From: Nitrosopumilus sp. BACL13 MAG-121220-bin23
Lineage (GTDB): Archaea; Thermoproteota; Nitrososphaeria; Nitrososphaerales; Nitrosopumilaceae
Assembly (NCBI GenBank): GCA_001437625.1
Contig: LIAL01000003.1
Location: forward strand, 1-37,827
Reading direction: 5' to 3'
DNA: 37,827 nt
The translations under genes were made by a program, and so were the position numbers. Positions within the stretch are counted from its first letter, which is position 1. Every line of letters begins with the position of its first letter. Under the pieces are notes generated by a model. It searched no databases. It was not told the DNA's origin and was given only the letters and a program-made list of their open reading frames with translations. Positions 15,837 through 24,884 of the stretch are shown piece by piece.

Positions 15837-16235
15837 TTATTTTCTAGGATTATCTTCAGTTATTGTTGGAGGTGGAGGTGGCGTAGTACCGCTTTTCATC
15901 ATTTCAGTAATTTTTGCTTCTTGTTCTTTGAGGGATTCCTTTACACGGACCTCTTGTTTCTCAAGAACAGTTGATCTAGTTTTAGATAATTCAACTTTTT
16001 CCTCTAATTCATCAACTAGTGTTTTTTTAGTAGATTTAATTAAAATATTTCCAGCTTGTTTAAAGACAGCATCACCATCAGCGGTTTTCTTTAGTTCTTC
16101 AAGTGCTTTTTCAGTTTCTGCTTTTTCCATTTCAAGATGTTGTCTTTGGGTGACAATAGATTGTAAATTTTGTTGAGATTGTTGTAGTCTCATAATTTGT
16201 TCTTGAAGCCATGGAGGCATTTGTGGAGAAGACAT
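15837..16235 (-). CDS. pfdB: Prefoldin subunit beta
   Basis: This is a chaperone subunit that, with prefoldin alpha, forms a jellyfish hexamer delivering unfolded proteins to the thermosome. The 132 residues show two long coiled-coil helices (about 8-55 and 80-118) separated by a GDAVFKQAGNILIKSTK hairpin, the standard beta-subunit connector. The Pro-rich tail PPPPPTITEDNPRK is extra compared with most family members. It lies between Pcc1 and XPF in the conserved archaeal cluster. Confidence 0.93.
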   Translation of the reverse strand: MSSPQMPPWLQEQIMRLQQSQQNLQSIVTQRQHLEMEKAETEKALEELKKTADGDAVFKQAGNILIKSTKKTLVDELEEKVELSKTRSTVLEKQEVRVKESLKEQEAKITEMMKSGTTPPPPPTITEDNPRK

Positions 16236-16258
16236 GTATGTTTACAAATTTAATCGGA

Positions 16259-16504
16259 TTATATCTTTACCGATTCAATTGAATCGTAACTAGCTTGAAT
16301 GAGTCGAAGAGTAGAATTTAGATTTGCTCTAAGATGTGTAATTTGATTAGTTTCTACAGAAATTACTAGTTTTTTATTTAATTTTATTTTAGTTTTAACT
16401 GGATTTTCAGGATAAAATGTATTATCAGTATTTACAGAATCATAAATTGCAGTTGTTTTATCTTTAGCATCTACAGTGATTGTTGCACTATAGTTTAACG
16501 TCAT
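16259..16504 (-). CDS. pcc1: KEOPS complex subunit Pcc1
   Basis: This 81-residue protein is a dimerisation subunit of KEOPS, which makes the t6A modification of ANN-decoding tRNAs. It shows the Pcc1 fold pattern: two N-terminal strands, a helix including the AIYDSVNTDN segment, KTKIKLNKKLVISVETN strands and a C-terminal helix beginning HLRANLNSTLRLI. It overlaps the end of rpl37ae by 17 bases in another frame, so it is translated by coupling. Confidence 0.85.
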   Translation of the reverse strand: MTLNYSATITVDAKDKTTAIYDSVNTDNTFYPENPVKTKIKLNKKLVISVETNQITHLRANLNSTLRLIQASYDSIESVKI

Positions 16505-16700
16505 ATGCAGTTCCAGCTACTTTATAATTGCATTTTTTACAAGACCAAATTCCAACAGCATCTCTGCCAAATGTCTGAGAACCACATTCAGGACAATTTC
16601 TTTTTTGTTTTAATGTAAAGTGAACTTTTGTGTATTGTTTTCTAAGTTTAATTCCATAACGAGCTCCTAAACCTTTTAGGGATTTCTTTGCTTTAGCCAT
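16488..16700 (-). CDS. rpl37ae: 50S ribosomal protein L37Ae (eL43)
   Basis: This is a zinc-ribbon ribosomal protein of 70 residues. The four zinc ligands are Cys36/39 (CPECG) and Cys54/57 (CKKC), with the GARYGIKLRK basic start. It overlaps the Rrp42 stop by 8 bases and the Pcc1 start by 17 bases, typical of this tightly packed operon. Confidence 0.96.
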   Translation of the reverse strand: MAKAKKSLKGLGARYGIKLRKQYTKVHFTLKQKRNCPECGSQTFGRDAVGIWSCKKCNYKVAGTAYDVKL

Positions 16701-17520
16701 TTTTTTGATACTCCTCTTGTGTAGATTTTAATTGTGTTCTAATCTTGGCACCAATTTTAATAGATAAATCACCACATTGGTTAATTTCTTCTTGAGTAAA
16801 TCCATCACTACCACCTTTTTGTAATGCACAGATGTTACCATCAGAATCAGTAGTTATTGTAACTCGAGCAGACATACTATCCCATTCATCACCGTTAGGA
16901 TCAACTACAATATGATTTCCAATTTTTCCCATTGTTACAGATACAGGAATTGTGGTAATAGGTAATTGTTTTTCTCCACCTTCGACAACTGTAGGTTTGT
17001 CATCAATCATCTCCCATGTCGGAGTTTTTGATGTGAGTAAAGCGGCAGTTGCAGCATAAGAGCATGCATCAAAGAGATTTCCATCATAATCAAGGGACAC
17101 AATATCAGCAAATACACCAACTACAGATTTATCTTTTTCAATTACTAACTGAGCAACATCAACCATATGACTTTCTCTAATTCCTCTATCAACAACTCTT
17201 GCCAATTCAATTACATCATCTCGTGGGGGTCCAGTTTCAACAGTAGAATGTGAAAGTGGTAATAGTTCAGCAGTACACATGAAAAGTCCTTTGTCACCCA
17301 TATCTGGGAAAGGTCTGTCTGGTTGGATTTTTACTCCACATAAGACTTCGGTATCACCAAGTCGTACTTTTGCCGAACCGTTTGCTTTAGGAATTGCGTT
17401 AACTTCAATTAAGATTTTTCTTGGCTCATCTAATGCTCTTCCGTCAATTCTTTTTCCTTGTTCTAATAATTCAAGAATTTGTGCTTTCTTTAATTCATCA
17501 ATAACTGAAACTGTAGCCAT
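16693..17520 (-). CDS. rrp42: Exosome complex subunit Rrp42
   Basis: This RNase PH-like subunit is catalytically silent itself but completes the hexameric ring with Rrp41. The 275 residues include GKRIDGRALDEPRKI (about 17-31), KVRLGDTEVLCGVK, PLSHSTVETGPP, VDRGIRES and CSYAATAALLTSKTP. It starts two bases after the rrp41 stop. Confidence 0.96.
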   Translation of the reverse strand: MATVSVIDELKKAQILELLEQGKRIDGRALDEPRKILIEVNAIPKANGSAKVRLGDTEVLCGVKIQPDRPFPDMGDKGLFMCTAELLPLSHSTVETGPPRDDVIELARVVDRGIRESHMVDVAQLVIEKDKSVVGVFADIVSLDYDGNLFDACSYAATAALLTSKTPTWEMIDDKPTVVEGGEKQLPITTIPVSVTMGKIGNHIVVDPNGDEWDSMSARVTITTDSDGNICALQKGGSDGFTQEEINQCGDLSIKIGAKIRTQLKSTQEEYQKNG

Positions 17521-17522
17521 AT

Positions 17523-18256
<734 letters not shown>

Positions 18257-18257
<1 letters not shown>

Positions 18258-18937
18258 TATGATTCATCCTTTTCATTTAACATATCTTGAATTAAATCAG
18301 TAAGGTTAGCAATATGTGCTTTTTCATTAACCATCTCAATTGCCTTTTTAGCTTTTGCCAATCCTTCAGCAGATTCACATGCAACTACAACCCATCCATT
18401 TTGACCAATTGTTACTGCTGCGTTTGTACCATTTTCAATCATCTGAATCATACTACCCTTTTTTCCAATTAATCGTGGAACTTTACTTGTTGAAATTTTT
18501 ACCAATACACCGTCATCGATTTTACCCAAGTCCCGATCAGAGATGGTTATGAGAGGATCTCTTGTTCTATCAAAATTAGCAATTCTAGCAGCTACAAGAT
18601 CTCCTGTTTTTAGTTTACTTGAAAGTTCATCAGAATGAGTAGAAAAGTCTCGTCCAAAGACATCCATTGCAGGTAAAAATCCAATATAACATGAATTGAT
18701 ATCTAATTCCCAAGACAAGGAAGTATGAGAAACAACTTTACCAATAACGAGATCATCAATTTTTGGAAGATATTTTCCAGTTAAAGGAATGACTTTAACA
18801 GAATCCTCATAAATTTCAGAAATACCAACAACTGTAGAAATTATATTATTTCCTTCAAGTATTACATTTTGTTCAGGTCTAAAAGGTCCACTAGTAACAA
18901 TATCACCGGGAATAACATATTTTCTCTTATCTGCCAT
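18257..18937 (-). CDS. rrp4: Exosome complex RNA-binding subunit Rrp4
   Basis: This is the cap protein of the archaeal exosome: an N-terminal beta domain with VIPGDIV, an S1 domain (about 60-135), then a KH domain with VPRLIGKKGSMIQMIE (about 155-170). The GKKG turn is the KH nucleic-acid loop. At 226 residues it is a standard length. Its start overlaps the SBDS stop by one base. Confidence 0.96.
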
Positions 18938-19623
18938 TATTTCATTACCTCAACAGATGCAGAACCTTTTGTAATAGAACCTAATTTATCAATCACGTTT
19001 GGCCTGGCTGCTGCGGGTATTTCAAGTATTGCTTTTAATGAACCATTATTTTGCCATTCTTCTTTTTTTAGAGAACCAACAGATTTCAAAACAGAGTAAG
19101 ATTGTGAAGCATATTGTGCAGGTATTATAATTTCTAATTGTAGATTTTCAGATTTTAAAGCAATAATTGAACGTAGTTTATCTACAATGTCAGTTACTTG
19201 TTCTTCAACACTTTTCTGAGGTTCAATGGTAATACGACCATCTTTCAGTGCTAATTCAATTCGTAATGGAGGATGCGGTAAATGAGTTCTAGGATCAACA
19301 TATGTTTTAGCAATAAATTCAATAATTTGTTTTCTTTTTTGATCAATCATTTTTCTTCTTTGCTCTGTTGTAAGATTTAGATCGCCTTTCTCAAACATTA
19401 TTTGAGCAATTTCAGTTTTATCTTCAGTTTTAAAAGCTGCAAGTAATTTTTCTATAGAGGGCTTAGTACCTTTTCCATAATCAGTGTAAATTTCATCAGA
19501 GATCAAAACTGATGAAATATCTTTTTTCTTACCTAGTTTATAAGCCAAAGCAGGATCAGGTTTTACTAAAATCTCAAATTTTTCACCCTCAAAAGAATAT
19601 CGAACTAAGGTAGTATCAGCCAT
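18937..19623 (-). CDS. Ribosome maturation protein SBDS (Sdo1)
   Basis: This is the archaeal SBDS homologue, involved in maturation of the large ribosomal subunit. The 228 residues have the N-terminal FYSH-type domain (about 1-90, FEILVKPDPALAYKLGKKKD), a TTEQRRKMIDQKRKQIIEFIAKTYVDP helical centre, then a C-terminal ferredoxin-like domain with HPPLRIELALKD. It is the first gene of the exosome operon. An A/T-rich promoter lies in the 87-base gap shared with divergent rpoD. Confidence 0.95.
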   Translation of the reverse strand: MADTTLVRYSFEGEKFEILVKPDPALAYKLGKKKDISSVLISDEIYTDYGKGTKPSIEKLLAAFKTEDKTEIAQIMFEKGDLNLTTEQRRKMIDQKRKQIIEFIAKTYVDPRTHLPHPPLRIELALKDGRITIEPQKSVEEQVTDIVDKLRSIIALKSENLQLEIIIPAQYASQSYSVLKSVGSLKKEEWQNNGSLKAILEIPAAARPNVIDKLGSITKGSASVEVMK

Positions 19624-19710
19624 TTCTAAATCATATATTATAATTTACTATTTATCTATACGTAAAACTAGCTAGATTTTTATGTGCATTTTTATAATTT
19701 CTAACAAGAT
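19624..19710. promoter_or_regulatory. Divergent promoter region of SBDS-exosome operon and rpoD operon
   Basis: This 87-base gap contains several TATA-like stretches, including ATATATTATAATTT (about 19633-19646, leftward) and TTTTTATAAT (about 19688-19697) plus GATTTTTATG (about 19674-19683), rightward. It drives the RNA-decay and RNA polymerase/ribosomal-protein units in opposite directions. Exact starts cannot be assigned by eye. Confidence 0.4.
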
Positions 19711-20349
19711 TTGTCATCATTAGACGTAATTGCAAAAGATTCTGAAAAAATATCTATAAAGCTGAAAGGGGTTCCATTACAATACGCAAATGCACTTAGA
19801 CGTATATGCCTAAACGGAGTTCCAGTTTTTGCAATAGATACAGTAGATATCATTTCTAACACATCAGTATTACCAGATGAAGGTTTAGCACACAGATTAG
19901 GCTTAATTCCAATAAAAACAGATTTGAAAAGATTCAATGAACCGTCAAAGTGTGACTGTAAAAGTAAATTAGGTTGCTCAAACTGTAAAGTTCTACTAGT
20001 TTTAGATTCAGGAGTAGCAGAAGAAACTAGAACTGTATTGTCTAGTGAATTATCATCTGAAGACGGTACAGTAAAGCCATCTTCAGATAAAATTCCAATT
20101 ATACAATTAGCTCCAGGTCAACAAATCAAAATTGAATGTTATGCAAGATTGGGACGTGGTAGGGAACACGCAAAATGGAACTCAGCAAACATAGCAACAC
20201 TAGTAGATTCAGATAAAGAAAATGAGAAAATTCTAACAGTAGAATCCACAGGAGCATTAACTCCAGAACAAATTATTCTTGCAGGCGTAGAAGAAGTATC
20301 TAACAAAATTGTTGAATTCAAAGACATGATCAACAAAATTGAAGAATAA
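19711..20349 (+). CDS. rpoD: DNA-directed RNA polymerase subunit D
   Basis: This is the archaeal counterpart of Rpb3/alpha and forms the assembly platform with subunit L. Motifs include QYANALRRICLNGVPVFAID (about 24-43), GLAHRLGLIPI and GRGREHAKWNSANIA (about 148-162). Cys81, 83, 89 and 92 form an Rpb3-like zinc loop in the dimerisation/insert domain. The ferredoxin-like D3 domain that binds Fe-S in Sulfolobus RpoD appears missing: after NSANIA the chain returns quickly to the conserved C-terminal helix, total 212 residues. It starts at a TTG. It heads a ribosomal protein operon. Confidence 0.95.
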   Translation: MSSLDVIAKDSEKISIKLKGVPLQYANALRRICLNGVPVFAIDTVDIISNTSVLPDEGLAHRLGLIPIKTDLKRFNEPSKCDCKSKLGCSNCKVLLVLDSGVAEETRTVLSSELSSEDGTVKPSSDKIPIIQLAPGQQIKIECYARLGRGREHAKWNSANIATLVDSDKENEKILTVESTGALTPEQIILAGVEEVSNKIVEFKDMINKIEE

Positions 20350-20393
20350 TAGAACATAGACATTATATTTGGGTTTTAAGGCGTACTATTCAC

Positions 20394-20741
20394 ATGACAA
20401 ATGAAGTTGTTATTCGAATGGCAAGCGATCTAAGAAAAGCATCAACTAAAAACGATGCTCCAATTTGGCGTAAATTAGCAGAATATGCATTGAAACCATC
20501 AATAGCAAGAAGAGACATCAACGTGAATAGAATCAGTCAATTAACTAAAGAAAATGACACAGTAGTATTTCCAGGTAAAGTTCTAGGTACAGGAAATATA
20601 TCACATAAAATTACATTATGTTCATTTTCAATTTCAAACTCTGCAGCAGCTAAAGTAGTAGAAAATGGTGGAAAAATAATTTCATATTTAGAATTAATCA
20701 AACAAAACCCTACAGGTAAAGGAGTCGTATTACTTGGCTAA
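20394..20741 (+). CDS. rpl18e: 50S ribosomal protein L18e (eL18)
   Basis: This 115-residue protein includes APIWRKLAEYALKPSIARRDINV near residue 22 and VVFPGKVLGTGNISHKIT near 55, a compact archaeal version of eL18. The end overlaps the L13 start by 8 bases (CTTGGCTAA carries the L13 TTG), and order rpoD-rpl18e-rpl13-rps9 is a conserved archaeal operon. Confidence 0.96.
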   Translation: MTNEVVIRMASDLRKASTKNDAPIWRKLAEYALKPSIARRDINVNRISQLTKENDTVVFPGKVLGTGNISHKITLCSFSISNSAAAKVVENGGKIISYLELIKQNPTGKGVVLLG

Positions 20742-21243
20742 TGGAAGAATTAACAAGCCTGCTGGAAGGAATTCAAATACTTCCAAGCAAGAAATTGTTA
20801 TCAGAGTAGATAGACCAGTTGTTGTAGATGCAACAAACCACATTGCAGGTAGATTAGCATCAAATGTTGCAAAATTACTATTGCAAGGACAAAGAGTTAC
20901 AGTTGTTAATTGTGAAAAAATTATGATGAGCGGGAAAAGAGAAACACAAATTAGAGAATATAGAGAATTTTTAGAGATTAACAGTGTTATCAATTATAAG
21001 CATGGACCTGTCCACTACAGAAGACCAGATACACTCATGGCAAAAATGATTCGTCAAATGTTACCATTTGATAGAAAACCATCAGGTAAGATAGCATATG
21101 CAAAACTTCGAACATATATCGGTGCACCAAACGACACAAAACCAATTGAAAAAATTCAATTTGAAAAAGCATTAATCAGAAAAGCAGCATCTAATTATAC
21201 ACCATTAGCAGAGATATGTAGAGTAATAGGGTGGACTGAATGA
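20734..21243 (+). CDS. rpl13: 50S ribosomal protein L13 (uL13)
   Basis: This 169-residue protein has the VDATNHIAGRLASNVAKLL core at about 31-49, followed by VNCEKIMMSGKRETQ and the GPVHYRRPD...MIRQMLP segment. The first 20 or so residues, rich in Asn/Lys, are an N-terminal extension. The TTG at 20734 is inside rpl18e. A later ATG is not positioned sensibly before the core. Confidence 0.95.
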   Translation: MANGRINKPAGRNSNTSKQEIVIRVDRPVVVDATNHIAGRLASNVAKLLLQGQRVTVVNCEKIMMSGKRETQIREYREFLEINSVINYKHGPVHYRRPDTLMAKMIRQMLPFDRKPSGKIAYAKLRTYIGAPNDTKPIEKIQFEKALIRKAASNYTPLAEICRVIGWTE

Positions 21244-21689
21244 CAACTCCAAAAACTGAAATTTATTTTGCAACTAGAAAAACAGCTAGTGCTCACGTGT
21301 ACATTACAAAAGGTGTTGGTAAAGTTAGAATTAACAATGTTCCAGTTGAAATGATCCCACAAGAAACTGCTCGTGAAGTTATTTTAGCACCACTTGAAAT
21401 TTCAGGTGATCTAAGAGAGAAAATAGATATTTCTGTTAGGGTGACAGGTGGAGGCTTTATGGGTCAAGCCAGTGCCATTGCAACTGCAATTACTAGAGCA
21501 CTCATAGGCTGGACAAAATCTAAAAAAGAACCAAAAGACCACCCATTTCCAAAATCAACTAGAGATGACTTAAGAAAAAGAATCGATGCTTTTGATAAAT
21601 ACCTAGTAAGTGGTGATGCCAGACAAAAAGAACCAAAGAAATTTGGCGGACCTGGTGCAAGAAGAAGAAAGCAGAAATCATACCGTTAG
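21240..21689 (+). CDS. rps9: 30S ribosomal protein S9 (uS9)
   Basis: The 149 residues carry the family's ATRKTASAHVYITKGVGKVRIN start, VTGGGFMGQASAIATAITRALI (about 68-89) and the basic C-terminal tail ending RRRKQKSYR, which reaches the P-site tRNA. The start ATG overlaps the rpl13 stop (ATGA). The RpoN/RpoK genes that follow rps9 in many archaea are absent here. Confidence 0.97.
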   Translation: MTTPKTEIYFATRKTASAHVYITKGVGKVRINNVPVEMIPQETAREVILAPLEISGDLREKIDISVRVTGGGFMGQASAIATAITRALIGWTKSKKEPKDHPFPKSTRDDLRKRIDAFDKYLVSGDARQKEPKKFGGPGARRRKQKSYR

Positions 21690-21692
21690 AAT

Positions 21693-22412
21693 GTGAAGGT
21701 CATAATTTTAGCAGGTGGAAAAGGCACCAGAGGTAAACCATATACAGAATATTTTCCAAAAGCAATGACTCCAATCAACGGAAAACCAATGATAGATTAT
21801 ATTGTAAGATATCTAAAATCATTTAATTTCATAAAAGAAATAATCATAATTTCAGATTATAATGGTCTAGGAGGTCAAATTAAAAACTACTATGGAAATC
21901 AAAAAAATATTAAATTTATTCAAGATTCGCAAAGCGGTACTGGTGGAGATTTACTTCATATTGAAAAAGAACTCAAAGATGAATCAGAATTTCTATTATG
22001 GTTTGTAGATAATTTATGTGCAGTGGATATTAAAAAAATGAGAAGTGTATTCAAAGAAAAAAATAGTTCCGCATGCATTGCAACTAGAACAAAAAGAAAA
22101 GAAGAAACAGGTTTTGCAGTAGTAGAGGATGGGATAATCAAAGAGTTTAAAGAAAAACCAATAATGAAATTACAATTATCAGAATGTTTAGGAATCTATA
22201 TGCTTGGAAAAGAGATTATTGAAAAAATAAAGAAAAAGAAAAATCAAAAACAAGTTAATCTATCATATGATATTTTAGAGCAATTATCTAAAGAGGGTAA
22301 AGTAAGTGCTTATGATATAGCAGAAAAAGAATGGATTGATGCGGAATCACCAATGGTTTTAGAGAGAAACGAGAAATTAGTAGCGAAAATCATAAAACAG
22401 ATGGGATTGTAG
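21693..22412 (+). CDS. Sugar-phosphate nucleotidyltransferase
   Basis: It activates a sugar-1-phosphate to an NDP-sugar. The 239-residue Rossmann-type domain shows the signature LAGGKGTRGKPYTEYFPKAM (about 6-25), GKPMIDYIV and the metal-binding VDNLCAVD. There is no C-terminal beta-helix, so it is the short form. The nucleotide base and sugar cannot be read from sequence. It starts at a GTG three bases after the rps9 stop, so it is likely read with the ribosomal operon. It could feed the GT2 enzyme or other glycosylation (speculation). Its tail overlaps convergent leuD by 23 bases. Confidence 0.85.
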   Translation: MKVIILAGGKGTRGKPYTEYFPKAMTPINGKPMIDYIVRYLKSFNFIKEIIIISDYNGLGGQIKNYYGNQKNIKFIQDSQSGTGGDLLHIEKELKDESEFLLWFVDNLCAVDIKKMRSVFKEKNSSACIATRTKRKEETGFAVVEDGIIKEFKEKPIMKLQLSECLGIYMLGKEIIEKIKKKKNQKQVNLSYDILEQLSKEGKVSAYDIAEKEWIDAESPMVLERNEKLVAKIIKQMGL

Positions 22413-22974
22413 ATTTTTCTTCAAATTCACATATTTTATCTTCAAATTGAAAAGTTTGTGCAATGTCATCCAATCCTTCTAAAAGAATTTTTTTCTTGTG
22501 AGAATTAATTTCAAAGGGTATATTTTCAGAAGAGGTTTTAATTATTTGATTTTCTAAATCAACCTCAACAGAATTAGTTTCCTGTAATAATTTTTCCACA
22601 GTTTTTGAATCTAATGAAATTGGCAATATTCCATTTTTGAAACAATTACTAAAGAAAATATCTGCAAAAGAAGAAGAAATAATTACAGAAAATCCATAAT
22701 CATCTAAAGCCCAGACAGCATGTTCACGAGATGAACCACATCCAAAATTATCACCGGCTACTAGAATTTTTGAACCATCATATTTTGAATCATTCAGTAT
22801 AAAATCAGATTTTAGATTTTTATTTTCATCATATCTCCAATTAAAAAATAAGAATTTTCCAAATCCAGATTTTTGAACTAATTTTAAAAATTGTTTTGGA
22901 ATAATTTGATCAGTGTCAACATTAACCATATCAAGCGGAGTTACAATACTTTTTACATTTTCAAATGGTTTCAT
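22390..22974 (-). CDS. leuD: 3-isopropylmalate dehydratase small subunit, bacterial-like pair
   Basis: This small subunit partners the large subunit just upstream to interconvert 2- and 3-isopropylmalate in leucine synthesis. At 194 residues it is the longer, bacterial-type LeuD: DTDQIIPKQFLKL (about 20-32), FNWRYDE, the swivel motif DNFGCGSSREHAVWAL (about 74-89) and FKNGILPI. The substrate-loop positions read Phe29-Leu-Lys. It begins one base after the leuC stop. It is the last gene of the four-gene dehydratase operon. Confidence 0.9.
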   Translation of the reverse strand: MKPFENVKSIVTPLDMVNVDTDQIIPKQFLKLVQKSGFGKFLFFNWRYDENKNLKSDFILNDSKYDGSKILVAGDNFGCGSSREHAVWALDDYGFSVIISSSFADIFFSNCFKNGILPISLDSKTVEKLLQETNSVEVDLENQIIKTSSENIPFEINSHKKKILLEGLDDIAQTFQFEDKICEFEEKSTIPSVL

Positions 22975-22975
22975 T

Positions 22976-24391
22976 TTAATTCAAATCCAATTTTCTAACA
23001 TCCACAAAATGACCATAAATTGCAGCAGCAGCAGCCATTACAGGACTAACCAAATGAGTTCTGCCGCCATTGCCTTGCCTACCTTCAAAATTTCTATTTG
23101 AAGTACTAGCACATCGCTCACCAGGAGATAAAATATCAGGATTCATGCCCAGACACATACTACATCCAGCCTCCCTCCATTCAAAATTAGCATCAGTGAA
23201 AATTTTATCCAAGCCCATTTCTTCAGCTTGTTTTTTTACCATTTGTGAACCAGGAACCACCATTGCACTTACATTTGAGGCAACTTTTTGACCTTGAATA
23301 ACTTTAGATGCTTCAATAAGATCTTCCAATCTTGCATTAGTACAAGATCCAATAAACACTCTATCAATTTTAATATCTTCAATCATAGTTCCAGATTTAA
23401 GATCCATGTATTCAAGTGCTTTTTCAGCACCTTTCTTTTGATTAGGATCTCCATTAGAAAATTCATCAGGAGATGGAATCGGTTCATCCACATCGCAAGT
23501 CATTCCAGGATTAGTTCCCCAACTTACTTGAGGAGATATATCATTAATGTCTAAAATGAATTGTTTGTCAAATGTTGCATCAGAATCAGTTTTAAGATCA
23601 TCTCTCCAAGAATCTACAAGGGACTCATAATTTTTTGGCGTGTATTTTCTATTTCGTAAATAATCAAAAGTTTTTTCATCAGGTGCAATTAATCCAGCAC
23701 GTGCTCCACCTTCAATAGACATATTACAAATAGTCATTCTCTGATCCATAGAAAGATCACTTATTCCTTCACCGCGATATTCAATAACAGTACCAGTGCC
23801 ACCAGCTGTTCCAATATTTTTGATAATTGAAAGAATGATATCTTTTGCAGTTACAGCATGAGGATTTTTTCGTTTTCCTTCTACTCGAATTTCAAATGTT
23901 TTAGGTTTTTCTAACCATAACGTTTGAGACGCCAATACATGTTCAACTTCACTAGTCCCAATGCCCAATGCCAATGCACCAAAAGCCCCATGAGTTGACG
24001 TGTGACTATCACCACAAACAATGGTAGAACCAGGCAAGGTTATGCCTAATTGAGGACCTATTACATGAACAATTCCCTGATTAGGACTGTTAATATCAAA
24101 TAATGTAATTCCAAAATCTTTGCAATTTTTTTCAAGTGTTTTAATTTGTATAGCTGAAGTCTCATCCAACATAGGTAAAGAACGATCACTAGTTGGAACA
24201 TTATGATCCATTGTAGCAATTGTCAAATCAGGACGTCTAACTTTTCTATTATTCATACGTAATCCATCAAATGCTTGAGGAGATGTTACTTCATGTACGA
24301 GATGCCTATCAATGTAAATTAAATCAGGTTCGTTTTGTTTTTCAACAACTATATGAGATTCCCAAATTTTTTCAAAAAGTGTTTTTCCCAT
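22976..24391 (-). CDS. leuC: 3-isopropylmalate dehydratase large subunit, bacterial-like
   Basis: This is the aconitase-fold catalytic subunit carrying a [4Fe-4S] cluster. Counting from MGKTLFEKIWESHIV it is 471 residues, the bacterial LeuC length. Motifs are CGDSHTSTHGAFGALALGIGTS, GSCTNARLEDL (first Cys ligand) and CSMCLGMN (two Cys ligands), then TSNRNFEGRQG. I start at the ATG of 24389-24391. The longer frame upstream is read-through into the previous gene. It lies one base after the short small subunit. Confidence 0.93.
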   Translation of the reverse strand: MGKTLFEKIWESHIVVEKQNEPDLIYIDRHLVHEVTSPQAFDGLRMNNRKVRRPDLTIATMDHNVPTSDRSLPMLDETSAIQIKTLEKNCKDFGITLFDINSPNQGIVHVIGPQLGITLPGSTIVCGDSHTSTHGAFGALALGIGTSEVEHVLASQTLWLEKPKTFEIRVEGKRKNPHAVTAKDIILSIIKNIGTAGGTGTVIEYRGEGISDLSMDQRMTICNMSIEGGARAGLIAPDEKTFDYLRNRKYTPKNYESLVDSWRDDLKTDSDATFDKQFILDINDISPQVSWGTNPGMTCDVDEPIPSPDEFSNGDPNQKKGAEKALEYMDLKSGTMIEDIKIDRVFIGSCTNARLEDLIEASKVIQGQKVASNVSAMVVPGSQMVKKQAEEMGLDKIFTDANFEWREAGCSMCLGMNPDILSPGERCASTSNRNFEGRQGNGGRTHLVSPVMAAAAAIYGHFVDVRKLDLN

Positions 24392-24392
24392 T

Positions 24393-24884
24393 TTAATCCT
24401 GATCTGGCTTATACTTGAATAATCCACCAGATGCAATTATTTTTCCAATAATATCAGAAAAAGGCTTCATTTTGTATGTTTGATTTTTTGTAATATTTTT
24501 TATTTCATTTGTTGAAATATCAATATCAATTTCATCACCTTCAGAAATTCCATCATATGCATCTTGATCAATTTCAATAGGTAGCAAAAATGCACCATCC
24601 ACAGAATTTCGATAAAATATTCTTGCAAAAGACAAAGCAAGAATTGCTTTTATCCCACAATGAGATAATGCAATTGGAGCATGTTCTCTACTAGAACCAC
24701 ATCCAAAATTTTTTCCAGATAAAATAAAATCACCTTCTTTTACTTTAGAATGAAAATCAGGGTCCAATCCCTCCATAGCATGAGTTGCAAGTTCTGCATA
24801 ATCGTGAACTTTAAGATATTGTCCAGGAATAATTACATCAGTATCGATATTATCACGAGGATATTTTATGATATTTCCCCTCAT
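24393..24884 (-). CDS. Isopropylmalate dehydratase/homoaconitase-type small subunit, archaeal type
   Basis: This short small subunit of 163 residues is of the archaeal/HACN (LeuD-LysU) kind. It has NIDTDVIIPGQYLKV (about 12-26), GKNFGCGSSREHAPIAL (about 58-74) and NSVDGAFLLPI. The specificity-loop residues read Tyr23-Leu-Lys-Val, neither the methanogen homoaconitase YLRT nor a clear IPM form (from memory), so its substrate is open. It overlaps the upstream large subunit by 4 bases (ATGA). Confidence 0.88.
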   Translation of the reverse strand: MRGNIIKYPRDNIDTDVIIPGQYLKVHDYAELATHAMEGLDPDFHSKVKEGDFILSGKNFGCGSSREHAPIALSHCGIKAILALSFARIFYRNSVDGAFLLPIEIDQDAYDGISEGDEIDIDISTNEIKNITKNQTYKMKPFSDIIGKIIASGGLFKYKPDQD

